Shown here: piece by piece, positions 45,418 to 57,903 of the stretch
Layout: every line of letters begins with the position of its first letter
Position numbering within the stretch: position 1 is the first letter of the stretch
Assembly: GCF_032854445.1 (NCBI RefSeq)
Contig: NC_088295.1
Location: 41,527,385 to 41,591,384, forward strand
Direction: 5' to 3'
DNA from: Liolophura sinensis
Lineage: Eukaryota; Mollusca; Polyplacophora; Chitonida; Chitonidae
DNA length: 64,000 nucleotides
Made by a program: the position numbers and the translations under genes
Notes under the pieces: generated by a model
Seen by the model: only the letters and a program-made list of their open reading frames with translations
What the model was told of the DNA's origin: nothing
The model's database searches: none

Positions 45418-45559
45418 ATGGACAACGCATGCAAGGTTGATGGTTTTAAGCTTGTGGTTTACAAGCCGTCATTGATTCAGCTCAGAAGAAACCATTATGG
45501 ACTGCCGGTCAACCTAACCCATGTAATGCAGTACGAGTACAAGACTGGTCACTGGTGTG
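45418..45559 (+). CDS. candidate first coding exon of an unidentified gene
   Basis: Opens MDNACKVDGFKLVVYKPSLI, runs 47 codons to GHWC and meets a strong donor (GGTGTG|GTAAGT, GT at 45560) in phase 1. The start context 'gaaacATGG' is good. Composition looks like protein and contains no repeat. I do not recognise the family, and I find no convincing phase-1 acceptor exon downstream within the window; the next 3 kb is filled with SINEs. It could be a gene with a distant second exon, a broken gene, or chance. Confidence 0.3.
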
Positions 45560-45721
45560 GTAAGTCGAGAAGCTGTAAAAGATCAAAAAAGAAAGAAAGA
45601 AAGGAGCTACACTTACTTCACTTAACACTTACCACTTAAAATGGGAATACCAATGTGTTAAAAATCTTGGACACCCTGGGAGTTCGTCCAAAGTATTGTT
45701 CATTACGGAACTGAGTTAATA

Positions 45722-46074
45722 TATGTATATATGTATGCTTGGGGTTTAACGTCGTACTTGACAAGTTTCAGTCATATGACAACGAGGAGTCAATTGGGTG
45801 CTTGTATATATATTGTGTCTTCTTGTGGCAGGATGAGTCCACGCCGTCAATGAAGCATCATTCCGGAGACCCCTTACATTACACCCCACCAAGTCACATT
45901 ATACTGACACCGGGCAAGCACTCATGCTTCCTTCCTCTAATCTCTCAGTGCTGAGAGCTAAGCCAGGCAGCAACAAGTACAATTTTTAGTCTTTGGTGCT
46001 TGGCCTGACCCGAGTTTGATCCCGGGGTCTCCCTACTTCGAGGTGGACGCTCTAGCCATTAGGCTACCGAAGCA
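45722..46074 (-). mobile_element. SINE family 2, full length with 9-bp TSD
   Basis: Flanked by GAGTTAATA at 45713-45721 and 46075-46083. On the minus strand the head reads 'cttcggtagcctaatggcta' (A box) and 'cccgggatcaaactcgggtc' (B box region), the body has 'gctctcagc' and 'cagtataatgtgac', and the tail follows the conserved 'gtcatatgactgaaacttgt'. A tRNA-derived family distinct from family 1. Confidence 0.92.
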
Positions 46075-46208
46075 GAGTTAATAGACCTGTGATTAAAATA
46101 CTCCAGAGTAGGTTGTATCCTAATGTCAAATACTTTTCTGAATATAAATATGCATTGTTACTTCAGTCTAAATAAACTCAGATAAAGCCAGAGTATACAA
46201 GCAAGGAA

Positions 46209-46372
46209 TTTTTTATTTATCTATTTGATTGGCGTTTTATGCCGTACTCCAGAATATTTCACTTATACGACAGCAGCCAGCATTATTTTGAGAGGAAACA
46301 GGGCAGAGCCTGGGGGAAACCGACGACCATCGGCAGGTTTCCGGGCACATCTCCCCATGTACGAATGAAATA
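46209..46372 (-). repeat. SINE family 1, 5'-truncated
   Basis: 'gattggcgttttatgccgta', 'acttatacgacagcagccag' and 'aaacagggcagagcctgggg'. It abuts the SINE2 at 46391. Confidence 0.85.
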
Positions 46373-46390
46373 TTGTATACCGTAATCAAA

Positions 46391-46727
46391 CCCGGGTCGG
46401 GTCAACACCAGACTTGTAGACTGGTATTTGTTGCTGCCTCGCTTGGCACCCAGCGCTGAGAGGTGAGAGCAAGGAAACAGGCCTGATTGGCCCGGTGTCA
46501 GTATAAAGTAACTGAGTGGGTGTCATGTCTGGTGTCTTCGATATGATACTTCAATGGCCGTAGCACTTTCGAGGCATGGACTCGTCCTGTCACAAGCAGA
46601 CAACAGTATATGCATACACACATAATGATTCCTCATTGTCATATGACTGGAAAATTGTTCAGTATGACGTAAAACTCCAAGCATACATACATACATACGC
46701 ACTCGCACACGCACCCACACACATACA
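46391..46727 (+). mobile_element. SINE family 2, 5'-truncated, with TSD
   Basis: Flanked by 13-bp direct repeats with one difference (TACCGTAATCAAA 46378-46390, TACCATAATCAAA 46728-46740). The body has 'ttgctgcctcgcttggcacc' and 'cattgtcatatgactggaaa'. The tail is (catacata)n followed by a CA-rich stretch. Confidence 0.88.
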
Positions 46728-46814
46728 TACCATAATCAAAATGGTGTATATCAAGTATAACCTGTTAATGGTGTTAGCAGCGGCCAACCATGCTATTAAA
46801 GCACGGCATATAGA

Positions 46815-47169
46815 ATGAGTGAGTGCTTGAGGTTCAACGTAGCACTTAACAATTTTTCAGTCATATGACGACGAAGGAATCATTAGAGTGCATGTACTGT
46901 GCCTCTTTGTTGCAGGAGGGATTTCCACCGCTCTTTTATCTAATGCTGCTTCACTGAGACGCCTTACCGAAGGCAAGTAAGTGGCCCCGCCCTAGTCATT
47001 ATACTGATACCGGTCAAACAGTCGTTGAACTATCCCCTTCATGCTGAACGCCAAGCGAGAGAGTTAAAACTTCCTCTTTTAAAATCCTAGGTGTGACTCG
47101 ACCCCGGATTGACCCTGGATCTACCTCTCCCGAAGCGGACGCTCTACCAAATGTGCTACCTGGGCCGGT
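46815..47169 (-). mobile_element. SINE family 2, full length with 11-bp TSD
   Basis: Flanked by CGGCATATAGA at 46804-46814 and 47170-47180. The minus-strand head is 'ggtagcacatttggtagagc'; 'agtcatatgacgacgaagga' is the conserved tail-proximal motif. Three family-2 copies lie within 1.5 kb. Confidence 0.92.
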
Positions 47170-47429
47170 CGGCATATAGAGAAAGACAAACTATTAGCGG
47201 AATACCCAATAATCGTTTATAAATGAGGTATAATCTTTAAAAGCAACTGTGTACAAAAAATGTACAAGATGTGTACTATATTAATTGTAGCAAATTGGTA
47301 CAGGAACATCTTTGCACTGAGTGAAAAGTTTGGGCCAAGTGACTAAAAAATCTGAGTTTAAAATTGTACTGATTCAACTCACAAAATTGAGCCAGATGAT
47401 CAGATCAGCTGAGACATGAAAGACTTTAG

Positions 47430-47602
47430 TGTTTGATTGGTGTTTTACACGGCAAATAGGAATACTTCACTTATGCGAAGACGGCCAGCAATATGATGGG
47501 AGGAAACCCAGGTTACTGACAAACCCTTCCACGTATGACCTGACAGGACTTGAACACACAGCTACCACATTGTGAAAGGTTCCTGGATCATTTTGCTGGT
47601 CA
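47430..47602 (-). repeat. SINE family 1, divergent
   Basis: 'gtttgattggtgttttacac', 'acttatgcgaagacggccag' and 'aaaggttcctggatcatttt' from tail to head. An internal piece is missing. Confidence 0.8.
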
Positions 47603-47967
47603 TATGACTTAGCTCACCTGGTCATATGACCAGCTAATCTGCTTATATGACACTTTCAATGTGTACCAAATTGTGTACCTGTGATACACATCTTGTTTAC
47701 ATATCGAGTTACACAAATCCGTGAGTACAACACAGTACACAGTTGCTATTTGAGAATGTAGCTCCCGTATACACGTATACACGTTCACATCCATCTTAAT
47801 AAGGTCAGGTGTCCAATAGGTGTAATTGTCAATTTGTAAAATACTGGGACAGGTATCGGTCGAAATTTCTCAAGGTGAACACACCAGATGTCACCTATTA
47901 TTTGCTAGTACAATATTTACTCAGCGCAGGTCATTGTAGTCTCTGTTCTTCCTCTGATGTTTTTTTA

Positions 47968-48162
47968 AATGATAATAGTTTTACGCGTTACTCGAGAATA
48001 TTTCGCCAGCATTATGGTAGGAGGGAATCCCACGATAATCCGTCAGATGATGGCTGATCTTCCTATGTACAACCGGAGAGGAAGCCAGCATGAACTGGAC
48101 TTGAATTGCGGCCACACCGTGATAGGCTCAAGAGTCATCGTGCTGTGGTACCAAAGAGGCCC
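47968..48162 (-). repeat. SINE family 1, internally deleted
   Basis: 'ttttacgcgttactcgagaa' and 'tatttcgccagcattatggt' are joined without the usual 'cttatacgacgg' stretch. It continues to 'aaccggagaggaagccagca' and 'gataggctcaagagtcatcg'. Confidence 0.8.
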
Positions 48163-48228
48163 AGTTCTTCCTTACTTTGACCAACAAAAATATAACCAAA
48201 AATTTTCTTCACAGTTAATAACCAATAT

Positions 48229-48362
48229 ATTCATTTATTTCATTGGTGTTTCACGCCCTACTCTTTATTAATAATTCACTTTATTTATATTATTTCATTG
48301 ATTTTTAATAATAATTTTATTCGACGGCGGCCAACATTATGGTGGGAGGAAACCGGACAGAG
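48229..48362 (-). repeat. SINE family 1 fragment with internal AT insertion
   Basis: Starts 'ttcattggtgtttcacgccc' and resumes 'attcgacggcggccaacatt' after about 50 bp of AT-rich sequence. Confidence 0.75.
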
Positions 48363-48458
48363 CATAACTAATTGTCGTTAAGTCTGTACACAAGTTTAGT
48401 GGATCGTTGCAACTATTATCACCAGGATACTATGATGTAAAGGACAGCAGCACGGGGA

Positions 48459-48591
48459 GTAAAGCTAGAGTAGCGACGACAGTGTGATAAGTGGCAAATG
48501 GTCACACATACCCAGTGAACGTGAACAGCATACAGAGTAAAACCAGAGTAGCGATGACAGTGTGATAAATGGCAAATAGTCGCACATAACC
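48459..48591. repeat. two direct repeats of about 55 bp, period 78
   Basis: 'agtaaagctagagtagcgac' + 'gacagtgtgataagtggcaa' at 48459 and 'agtaaaaccagagtagcgat' + 'gacagtgtgataaatggcaa' at 48537. A distant relative lies near 40150. Confidence 0.8.
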
Positions 48592-48659
48592 GAAATTCAA
48601 ATTCGGCTTCTTGTAAAAATACCCCAGATACGATTTTCTCTCAGCTGTCCAAGTAAATG

Positions 48660-48790
48660 CTTTGACAGTAGTAACTCGGACGCTCCTTACTACTAAGAAT
48701 AAAGCAGAATTAGATGAAAGTGTAATGATGTTAAAACAAGATTAGTAGACGTCACTGGAATTACTCAAAAGACTGTGCAGCCGTCACAAA
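48660..48790. repeat. dispersed repeat, relative of 37180-37320
   Basis: Same order of short matches as in the galaxin-like intron (see 37180-37320). Together with the repeats just before it, this may be one larger, old repeat unit. Confidence 0.55.
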
Positions 48791-48799
48791 GCACGTTTT

Positions 48800-51700
48800 G
48801 GAATTCGGAACTAATCGTTGTTTTCCGGTCGGCCGTCAGTTACCCTAGAGTTCACACTGTATTTAACACAATTATGTCACACAGACTTTACTAAATATGT
48901 TAAACTAAAAAAACTTATAGCTGTTCAATAATTTGAAAATCTGATATTTTGTACAAATGTCTTGTGGTGACAAATACTACTGAGCGGCAAATAATCGGTT
49001 TCTCTTTAGAATAACACGTGAATGAGGGCCCAATCCCTTGGCTGTCGCCACATGAAAGCTAATTAAACAGTAACTCGTGGCTGTTACGCCGCATTGCGTA
49101 AGTCCGAGTGTTGACCAAATAGAAATCAGAATGAACAAATACTTTACATGATAGGCCGTGTTAACTTCAGTAAGCCGAGGAAATCCGATGCTTTTCGAAA
49201 TGCCGATAAAAGTACACGTATACCAAGAACTGACCCAGAAGCATGAAGAGGGAGGTGGGCAGTAAGGGACAGGAGGCGCCGATTACAATAACCAGTACAG
49301 CTAGGTATTAGTAGTTGACCAGCCACTGTGGACAGCTTGACATTTACAATTTAAACCTTCAAACGCTCTTCAAAGACCTGAGCAACGCCTTGTGTTACAA
49401 AAACGCCATTGGTTAATCAATATAACGTTTTTACGCTTGTTGAAATTATTGAGCACGAAACATGAAAGATTTTTGTGGAGATGAGACAGGAGCTATGTGT
49501 AAATGAGAAAAGGTGATAAATAGTACAAGCGTGAGTATAACGCCATTCAGTGCGTGATTTATTTTATGACATACCAAACCCGCGAAGGGAGACACTATCT
49601 AATTACGTATATGATAGCTCACCAAGAAGCCATCCCTTGAAGTTATAAAGTATTGTTGATCTGACCAAGCCCAAGATTACAGTCGTCAGGGCTTTTTCAG
49701 ATGAAATCGGAAGATCAAATGATCTGTGCAAAGCGGACAGTACAATAAACCATATCGTAACCAGAAAGTGGAAGATATTGAACTGAAATAGTAACGCCTG
49801 AATAAACTGTACATGCCGCTCGTCTATTGTACAGTACTTTTTTGCGGACGCCCATGTTATTGCATATGTGATCCAAAATAGTTGCCTAACATTTCTGAAG
49901 GGCCACATGATACAGTAGGCCATTTATTACCGTTAGGGATAAAGAAGTTCGAGCTCGAAAAATCCCCTACTGACGTGGGCAGACGTTGTCCCTGAAAGAG
50001 GGGCATAAATCATTGTTACACGCTTCCAATACCTGCAGTGTATTGCTATGTTTTCTGATAAAAAGCCTTGTTTTTATTTCATTTTTACGGGTCGAAATAT
50101 CTTGAATACAAATGGTGCAAGAGAACGATATCCTTTTATATAACTTGATCACTGACTGCAATCGCGGTTCTGTGTCGCGTATACAAGCTACTAGTAAACT
50201 GTGTTGGACTAAGCTTAAAAAGAAAGAAACAGTCGACACATTATTGATCATCAATGCCAGACCACATCACAGTAAAATTGATAGGTTAAAGAATGGCCCT
50301 AATTAGTGAACGACACGGGTGTCAGTCCTTTCTTGAGGTTGGACAATGGTGTTGACGAGATCCATCCTTGTTTTTATAGAATCCTTCTCCTCATCGCGAT
50401 GGGAGATGACTTTGAGAAGACGGCTATAATTATGATCAGCGTGAATATTCTGTTCAGTAGAAATCAAGCGCGACGTCTTCAAGGAAAGACGGCTTCCACT
50501 TGAATAGACACAACCACATAGTTTAGATGATTAAAATGATAGATTGGTTAAGTTGTTGATATCCCTATTTTAACCATTTGTGTGAGACAACTCAGATGTG
50601 AAGATTTTGCAGGGTCTTCATCACGCGGCCTTAAATTAAAAATAATTCTTAAATCTAATCCTTTTTAGTACCACATGCCTGAATACGACTTTGAACAATG
50701 TGTTTGGTAGACATAGTTTTTCAGGAGTGCAGATGCACCTAATAAACAAAATTAAGATAACTCTTTTATAGTACAGACTGCTGTCTCATTAATTCTACAC
50801 GAAACTGTGTAACTGTTTGAAAATTTTAACGTATGAAGTAGACATAAGAATTATTTTAGCTTCTGTATTTCCAAAATTGTTAAGGCAAAAGAGATGTCCT
50901 TAACTGTTTGTACACAGATCAAGTCAACAAAAGAAAAATGATACTAGTCCTCGACTACTGGAATATCAGCGAAACAAATACGACACCATCTGGATTCTCG
51001 TGAGGCATTTCTAAATCTACCAACATCGACTGCGAGCACTTCTATTACTACCTAATTTAGTATACTCTTTTCAATATTCGGACAAAGTAGTTAGTAAAAT
51101 ACGTACTTCTGCATCAAGACTGACTTTATATTTACAGTATAGTTAATATACAATCCTACATTCGAAGTACACACAAGTTTTAAAAGCAAAGATTCGTAGA
51201 ATACTTTAAGATTCACATTGGCTTCCAGATTAGATTTCGTTTATCATTTTTTGGTAACAGTTATTCTCCACGGCACTATATAGTCATGTCAGAACCATGA
51301 ATTCTTTATTTGACTGAGCTCTATGTTCACTATACTATTAAAAATATAAAATTAAGAAACAGCTACCACGCACCCTTGTTACACCTGATTCGATAACATA
51401 CAAATGCATATAAGCTCAAAACATGGTGCTACGACCATCACAATATGTATATTTGACTTGTCTCTGCGCAGAATTACCTAACAGTTCTGATGAAGCAGAA
51501 AGTTTCTGTTAAAGGTAGGACAGGTGTGTGTTAACAAAGATACTGATAAATAAACCATTCACACAAAACCGGTAGCTTAATGCTATTTATTCAGTGTGGG
51601 ACCTTTTAGGGTGAATTTCGTTCTCTGCACAAGTCATGTATATGGTCGCAAATTTGCTGATAGAATATATAGATAGAGCGAAGCGAACAAAATACGGGAA

Positions 51701-52229
51701 CCGGAATTATATAATGTAAGTCTGAAATGCAAGTGTTAAATGAGCACTAAGTGTTTAGAAGCAATAAAGATTGCAGTTATGAGTGTTAAGTGAGCGCTTA
51801 ATATGAAAAGAAATACCGCTGGTTTAGCTTAATTAGTAGAATTATTTGCTTCAGGACATGGGGCATTTGACAGACAAGTGTCACCAAACGATGGTTCCCA
51901 AGGAGTCATTTTCGGATTACTGTCGCAAAAATTTGTCAAACTGAAGACGACCAAAGTTGGTAGTGTGGCCAGTTACAAAAAACACATTGACATTCATGCA
52001 AGTTAAGCCTAAGGCTGTATATATTCGTTCACTGCGTATGTGATACAGTTTGATACAAAGAATGGTGGACTATTAACTAATCTAGATATGACTACCATCT
52101 CAATCATTGACGTTAAGACAGAATTCATTGTTTCCCCCCTGTACCGTCTGTCATTCGTAAGTTTTCGATAAATATTTAAAAGCCGCAATGATCTTGCGTA
52201 GTTCTACTTCCCTTTATGTAGATGCTTAA
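48800..52229. other. intergenic, no gene recognised
   Basis: AT-rich. A minus-strand frame at 49603-49923 (106 codons, two hydrophobic stretches) has a donor-like GTGAGC near its end but no clear acceptor. A plus-strand frame from an acceptor-like 'tttttatag' near 50380 reads to a stop at about 50503 (MGDDFEKTAIIM...). Neither is recognisable and both may be chance. Confidence 0.4.
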
Positions 52230-52640
52230 AGGAGGCTGGGGTATGGAATGGCGCTCATTAGGCCGCCTGACTCAGGTACCAGGAATCGATCGTAGACGAA
52301 GGCATACCAGTATTGTGGCTCCATTGTTGTAACAGGTTCGCCAATGAACTATAGTGCGCGCAGAGCTCAATCGAGATCTTGGTGATCGGAGTCAAAGTTT
52401 ACCTGTCTACAAGGAAACCCGACGGATTCAGTCAGGTCGACAGGATAGGCGAGCTTTACTCACTCATATGTGCTGTGGGTTATCTCGCTGTACAAGTCAC
52501 CGGATATCCCCACCGATAACCACCTGGAAAGCACACGGAGTAGTCCACTTTTCAGACCTTTGGAACAGTTGCCGTTTTAATTCATTGGTGGGGGGATTAA
52601 TCCATAGAAACAATGCCCTCATCTCGACAGCAAAGGCAAA
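52230..52640 (+). pseudogene. probable relic of a Tc1/mariner-type transposase
   Basis: Broken frame with pieces in the order expected of a Tc1-like transposase. First an Arg-rich patch (PGIDRRRRHTS) and a helix like RAELNRDLGD; then RRALLTHMCCG, and W-K-A-H-G-V-V-H-F-S-D followed by CRFNSLVGG, which resembles the region around the first catalytic Asp (FSDESRF...). Stops interrupt at about 52329 and 52344. No terminal inverted repeats were found. The match is by eye and partial. Confidence 0.4.
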
Positions 52641-55600
52641 ATGTCATACGAGTTTTGGTCCGTTGCGGTGGAATGGCGTAAGGAACACAGGAAACGTAGC
52701 AATACAATTGGAAAGTACAAAGTCTCGGCCTTGGTAATATTTTGGTTGGGAGCAAAGGCCCAGTGGTGACACAAACGTCATTAGTTTGCTTATGACGACC
52801 TTGAAAGTGGTGTGAAGCACCCGATCGTAGTGCCTGACCACTCGTTTTGGGCTCACCAATGTTGCGGCTGAGAGGCGGTTTGTTTAACGGTTATAAGAAG
52901 TAATTGATGTAATAGTACAGTGTGACTGTGTTGTAACCAAAGGCCCAAACGAGACCCGGATCCTGCTACTCAACCATGCACGAGGCGTTCAGTTCACCAA
53001 CAGTATTTAGAAGACCAATGTATTAAATACATTTGGATTTGTACAACTGGACAAATAATCATCAAGATAGAAAAGTCAAACATAATTTACACTGTTTTTC
53101 ATTCTCAGAACGAAATAGCAGATTTTGGCCACATAAACAAGTACAGGTAAGTTATATTTTGTATACAGGATACAGAACGTGTACTATAATATTATAGTGT
53201 TATGGTACTTAAACATTTCTTTTTATTGCATTGTGGTACAAATTAGTTCAAATATACTTCTACGTTTTACGAGGTTATGGGTACTTGTTCTCGGTCCTAT
53301 CAAGCACTAAAACTTGTTGAGCTACCGAGTTTCCATAAAACAGATACGAAGTACCATTAATAATGCTGAAGTCAATCCGGAAAGTAGTATTTGTATATTA
53401 TCCCTTGATGATTGCACTCATATTTCATGCATTGTGCCTCTTTGTAATAAATAATACAACAGAGAGAATACTGTTTAAAGCCGAATTCCAGCAACGGTAT
53501 ATGAACATACTCTTATCAATGGAAGTTTGTTTGTTTCCTAAAGTTTTAATATCGCCTTCCACACTATTAGGTCACGTCAAGACATGGTATCTGTGTAAAG
53601 CATACCGGTCCCATTGCTGACATATGTATACTGTTGCCTCAGGGGAACACCATTCAAAACGGTTTGTTCCCTTATGCTGTGCCCCTATTAAGCTAGGAAA
53701 GTATGAAGATTGCGTATTTTAAGGGCTAAGGTATAACCATATTCTGGAATGAACCTCGAGTCTCCTGGTTAAAAGACTTGTGCTATTATACACATATTCC
53801 GTAAGTGTATATGCTATTCTGTATATTAAACATTTATGTACAAGTGCTTACAGGGAATCAGCACTGAATAAAGTAAAGAAGGTTTTTTGATTGTGTTAAC
53901 TGGATAACACCTATGTCCACAATGCGGTGGGCACAATGAACGCTATTGCGGTTCAAGGGGCTTTCGCGTTAATCGTCTGGATTTTGTTTTTCCATCGACC
54001 CGTGACCTTTTGCTCTATTTAAGCACAATAAATATTTAACGTGAGAAGGGGAAGTTACTGAGAAAGGCTGGTCATGGCTGACGTTTCGCCTAATGATTCG
54101 GAGTTACTGTTGCCATGTGGTAAATTACTACACTCTTCAGACCTGAATGAAGAATGCCAGCGGTGCATATCAGTTAATTTAATTAGCGACAAATATAGCA
54201 GACACTTACGGTTTGACCCGTTTTGAATATACAGATGTCTTCAAATTGAGTCGACCGAGTCTTTCGTTGGGTCAGTAAGGTGCTCTGGTAAAGTCTCTTG
54301 ATATTTTGATTTAAGCATGCTCATGACAATGAAAAAGAATAACAATCCAGATAAAATGAAGTAAGAATAGCTTGTTAATGTTTCAAAACATTTCATATAG
54401 AAGGCGTCACAGTTATCCTCCAGTGTAGGAAATATTTCCTTCATCTACTTTATTGTATTATAGGCGTCTAAAATTAAAATATTTTTCTTGGTTGGTATAT
54501 TTGCCTAAATCTTACATGAGTTTGTATCCGTGAACGACGAGGATAGGCCCCTTTTGTGACAAGACAATCTTACCTGGATAGCAATATGCCTTGTTATATC
54601 CTGTGTACTGTGTACGACTTTAATCAAAGCTCAAATTGGTTCTCAATGACTAGTTCTTCAAGAATATTCAATCAAACGCCTTCATTGTCATTTTTTTAAA
54701 TTATAATTCTTTAATTATAATTCTCTAAAAAGGTCTCTACGACGAAGCGTCCAAAACATTTGGAACTATACTTCATAATAATTATAACTCTGCCTAACAT
54801 GGGGTTATAGGGTTGGAATGTACATCGTGCTGAATGAAATTGTCACGTTTTATGTAAGAACAACAAGTAAAAGCGCAACTGAGTTACATATTATTAATTA
54901 AGACATCTTTTGGTAAACTAGCACGGTACACCATTTAAGACAGTGAATAATTACATGCAACAAGAACATTCCTTGAGTATTTTCGATTCACAGTGAACTG
55001 CTGACTACATCTCTTAATCTGTCCTGGTCCTAATTTCGTATATTTTAGTTCTCTGGCGGCTTATATTTTGTATTTTTGTTTTGGAAGTTGGTCTCGTGAT
55101 CATTGACCTGGTAACCTGGAACCTTCATTATGGTTGACTTAAGGGGTACAAATGTTTGTCACAACGCCTGGATCAGTGCTGATATTCAGGTGGCCAATCT
55201 ACAAGGAAAAAACATTGAAAATTACCTTCTGACTTGTTCATGAAAAAGTCAGGGATGGCTTCAGTCATGCGATAAACGTCGAGACATCCAACCAATTATT
55301 ATTTTCCCAAGCGTCCATTAACAAAATATGAAAACGTTTTCCATTGGCAGAATGTCTGCCTAAAGTCACGTATGACTAGTTGACCTGATAAGTTTATACA
55401 AAACTTGACTATCAATTAAGTGCGAGACACTAAAGCTCATGGGTCAAAAACTCTCCAGGCGAGCATAACAAATGTGACACAGTAGCTGCTGATATCTTTG
55501 AATATTTAGCATGTGCCGCTGGATTCCGTATCTACTCATGCCATGAGAACAAACTATACATGATCATAACATGTGTAATGGTGCATGTTAATGGTGTCAT

Positions 55601-56404
55601 GTTATACCAAGTACACAAGATCAGCTCATATGGGAATATAGGACACCATGGAGGAACACGAAACATCGTGTTAGTAAGCCATGTGTACCATGTGTAAAAA
55701 CAATACTTGAACCTAACCACAGCATCTCCATGTATTCGCATTTTATTTCGATGAGCCCAGTGCTGGACGAAGTGTACATTTCAGAATTAAGTCCACAAAC
55801 CGAAATGAAAGTGTTTCCAATCTCAATTTCGCAAATATATAATTACTAGAACTGACATCATAATATAATAAAAGTACCAGTATGCAATTTGAACGACAGT
55901 TAATTATTGGGATGTACCAGTCGTAATTAGTCTTCAGTACCAGTAGTGTATGATTTTTACATCATGCGTATTGTGTGACGATTTCAGTCAACGTCACAAG
56001 TTATTACTTCAAAACCAAGTGTGTCATGGTTATTCCATCAAAAGCCTGCACTCTAAGTTTCATAAGTTTAGAATGAGCATAATTCTCTTATAACTAGGCC
56101 CCTGAAACTGTAGCAATCTGCTGCATGATTGTATCTTACTTCGCTTAACCCGAGGCTAAAGGCTGTATATTGATCGTGTTGAATTAGATCGCCTCGTTGG
56201 ATTTATGAACAGTTGCAGTCAAAACGCAACTGAGATATATATTTATGTTTGACAACTTACATTCTCACATGGTAGGCCTACGATGTGAATACTGATTTCA
56301 CCCATTTGCCTAGAACATTCCTTGTGCCTTTCTAACACCACTGAATTCTGTTAAATGTGTTTCTTTACTTGATTCTGTCCTAATTTTGTACCGTATATAC
56401 TTAC
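52641..56404. other. intergenic, no gene recognised
   Basis: AT-rich DNA with scattered short frames. A 67-codon minus-strand frame at 54241-54444 contains one hydrophobic segment, but no acceptor with a pyrimidine tract precedes it. No SINE copy of the three families is evident here. Confidence 0.4.
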
Positions 56405-56624
56405 TTAACTCTTTGGTGGTTTGTGATAAATGTCGTTTTAGGAATTGGCCACATACGATGGCTGGTATACGATGTCTGTTTCGACGCATAGATTTTATTT
56501 TGATTCTTCATATTCGTAATGGCTTCTTCTCCCGTTGTAGGTGAGAAGGTAGTGTATTGTGCTCGGGCAATTCCGGTTGCCTTCCATGAGTTTGTTGGCG
56601 CATAAATGAAATAGTTAGTCTCAG
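56405..56624 (-). CDS. candidate internal exon of an unidentified gene
   Basis: On the minus strand an acceptor (TATATCCATTAG) is followed by 72 open codons and a good donor (GTTAA|GTAAGTAT), entry phase 1, exit phase 2. The peptide includes ETNYFIYAPTNSWKATGIA, RAQYTTFSPTTGEEAI and SHRMWPIPKTTF: polar and mixed in composition, unlike a repeat. I do not recognise it and cannot find flanking exons with matching phase. It could be real or chance. Confidence 0.25.
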
Positions 56625-57903
56625 CTAATGGATATAAAAAGTAATAACTGATTGATCTTAAGACTGGTGTCACAAAGTTATGCCCTGACTTCCGTGGAAA
56701 ATGGGGTAGGAGTTAGTTATGTGTGATAAAGTATAGAATCTCCTAAAAATATAGCAGCAAGTAGTAAAAATGGTTTAGCTGTACACGTGCGTAATAACAA
56801 CTTAGTCTTTCGCCTTACAGCGAGGTAGTGAATCAACACGGGTGAATTCACCTCTGAATGACCGTCCATACTTAATGCTTTGTTTTGCGTTCGGTGGAAG
56901 TGGATTTATTGCAACTCCCTAACCGACTGAATAGGGTATAAATCAATAGTCTATACCAAAGGCTGTATCACGATTAGCAATAGTTTAATATTGGCTGCAA
57001 CCACAGGACCACGTCATTTCTGGGTCGAATTCACGGAAAGCAAGGTTGGTTCACAAGGGTTACGTTACCCGGTGGATGGTTCATTGTGCCTCTAACAGAA
57101 TGAAGAATACAGGGCTGTTGAAATTTGGATTGGCCGCAAAATCCAGCAATATGTAGACTTCTCTACGGTCAAGATTTTACAATAGCAGCTTTTACCGCCT
57201 TATAATGAAGCCATATGCGCCTTAGTTTTTCATCGATTATGTCATAACCGTTTCAATGTCAATCTATCAATTGTTCTCATTTTCCGTTTGCTCTACCATT
57301 GGGCGTAGTGTGCACTTCCTGCGTTAAAATCTCAATGGTTTATGATGATCAGTTAACACAGAGTTTGTAACATTCTATCCTGGTTGAACGGAAACTTGGC
57401 ATATATGTTAGAGACAGTATTTAAATGGGGGTTGGGGTTTATTTTTTTCGTTCTATTGACCACTAATAAATTATTGTCGTTTGCAGATGTCATCGGAACT
57501 TGCGCTCTGCATGCATTTTCTTGAAACCTTTCGTTTAGTGTCGGAAACAATTTTTACTTGTGGAGGAAATTTTTTTTATGGCTTAGTGGTCCTACATATC
57601 ATTGACATAGTCCTAAACAGAGGTAAATGACTAGTACTTTTTATTACGTCTTGTTATATCTGAGCGGAAATTTATTTTGCCCGATCGCTATAAGGTAAGC
57701 TGTAGAGAAGTGAGCGTCAATGAACCGAAGATTCATGGTTTGAACAGAAGGCATTTCGAGTTGCTGAATGAAGTAGAGAAAATCATCACATAAATACACA
57801 GTAAATTACTGTACTTCATTTTGCCTTGGTCCCATTATTCGGGAATTATGTCGTGAACAACTGCTTCGCAATATACTATGACGGAATTTTTGTGGGTTTC
57901 TTT

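Noticed and set aside
49603-49923. 106-codon hydrophobic minus-strand frame, possible membrane exon
   Set aside because: A donor-like GTGAGC follows, but I see no acceptor with a pyrimidine tract and no family match; AT-rich sequence easily yields hydrophobic frames.
54241-54444. Minus-strand frame with one membrane segment, considered as a tetraspanin C-terminus
   Set aside because: No CCG motif or other tetraspanin exons were found on that strand nearby, and the acceptor is poor.
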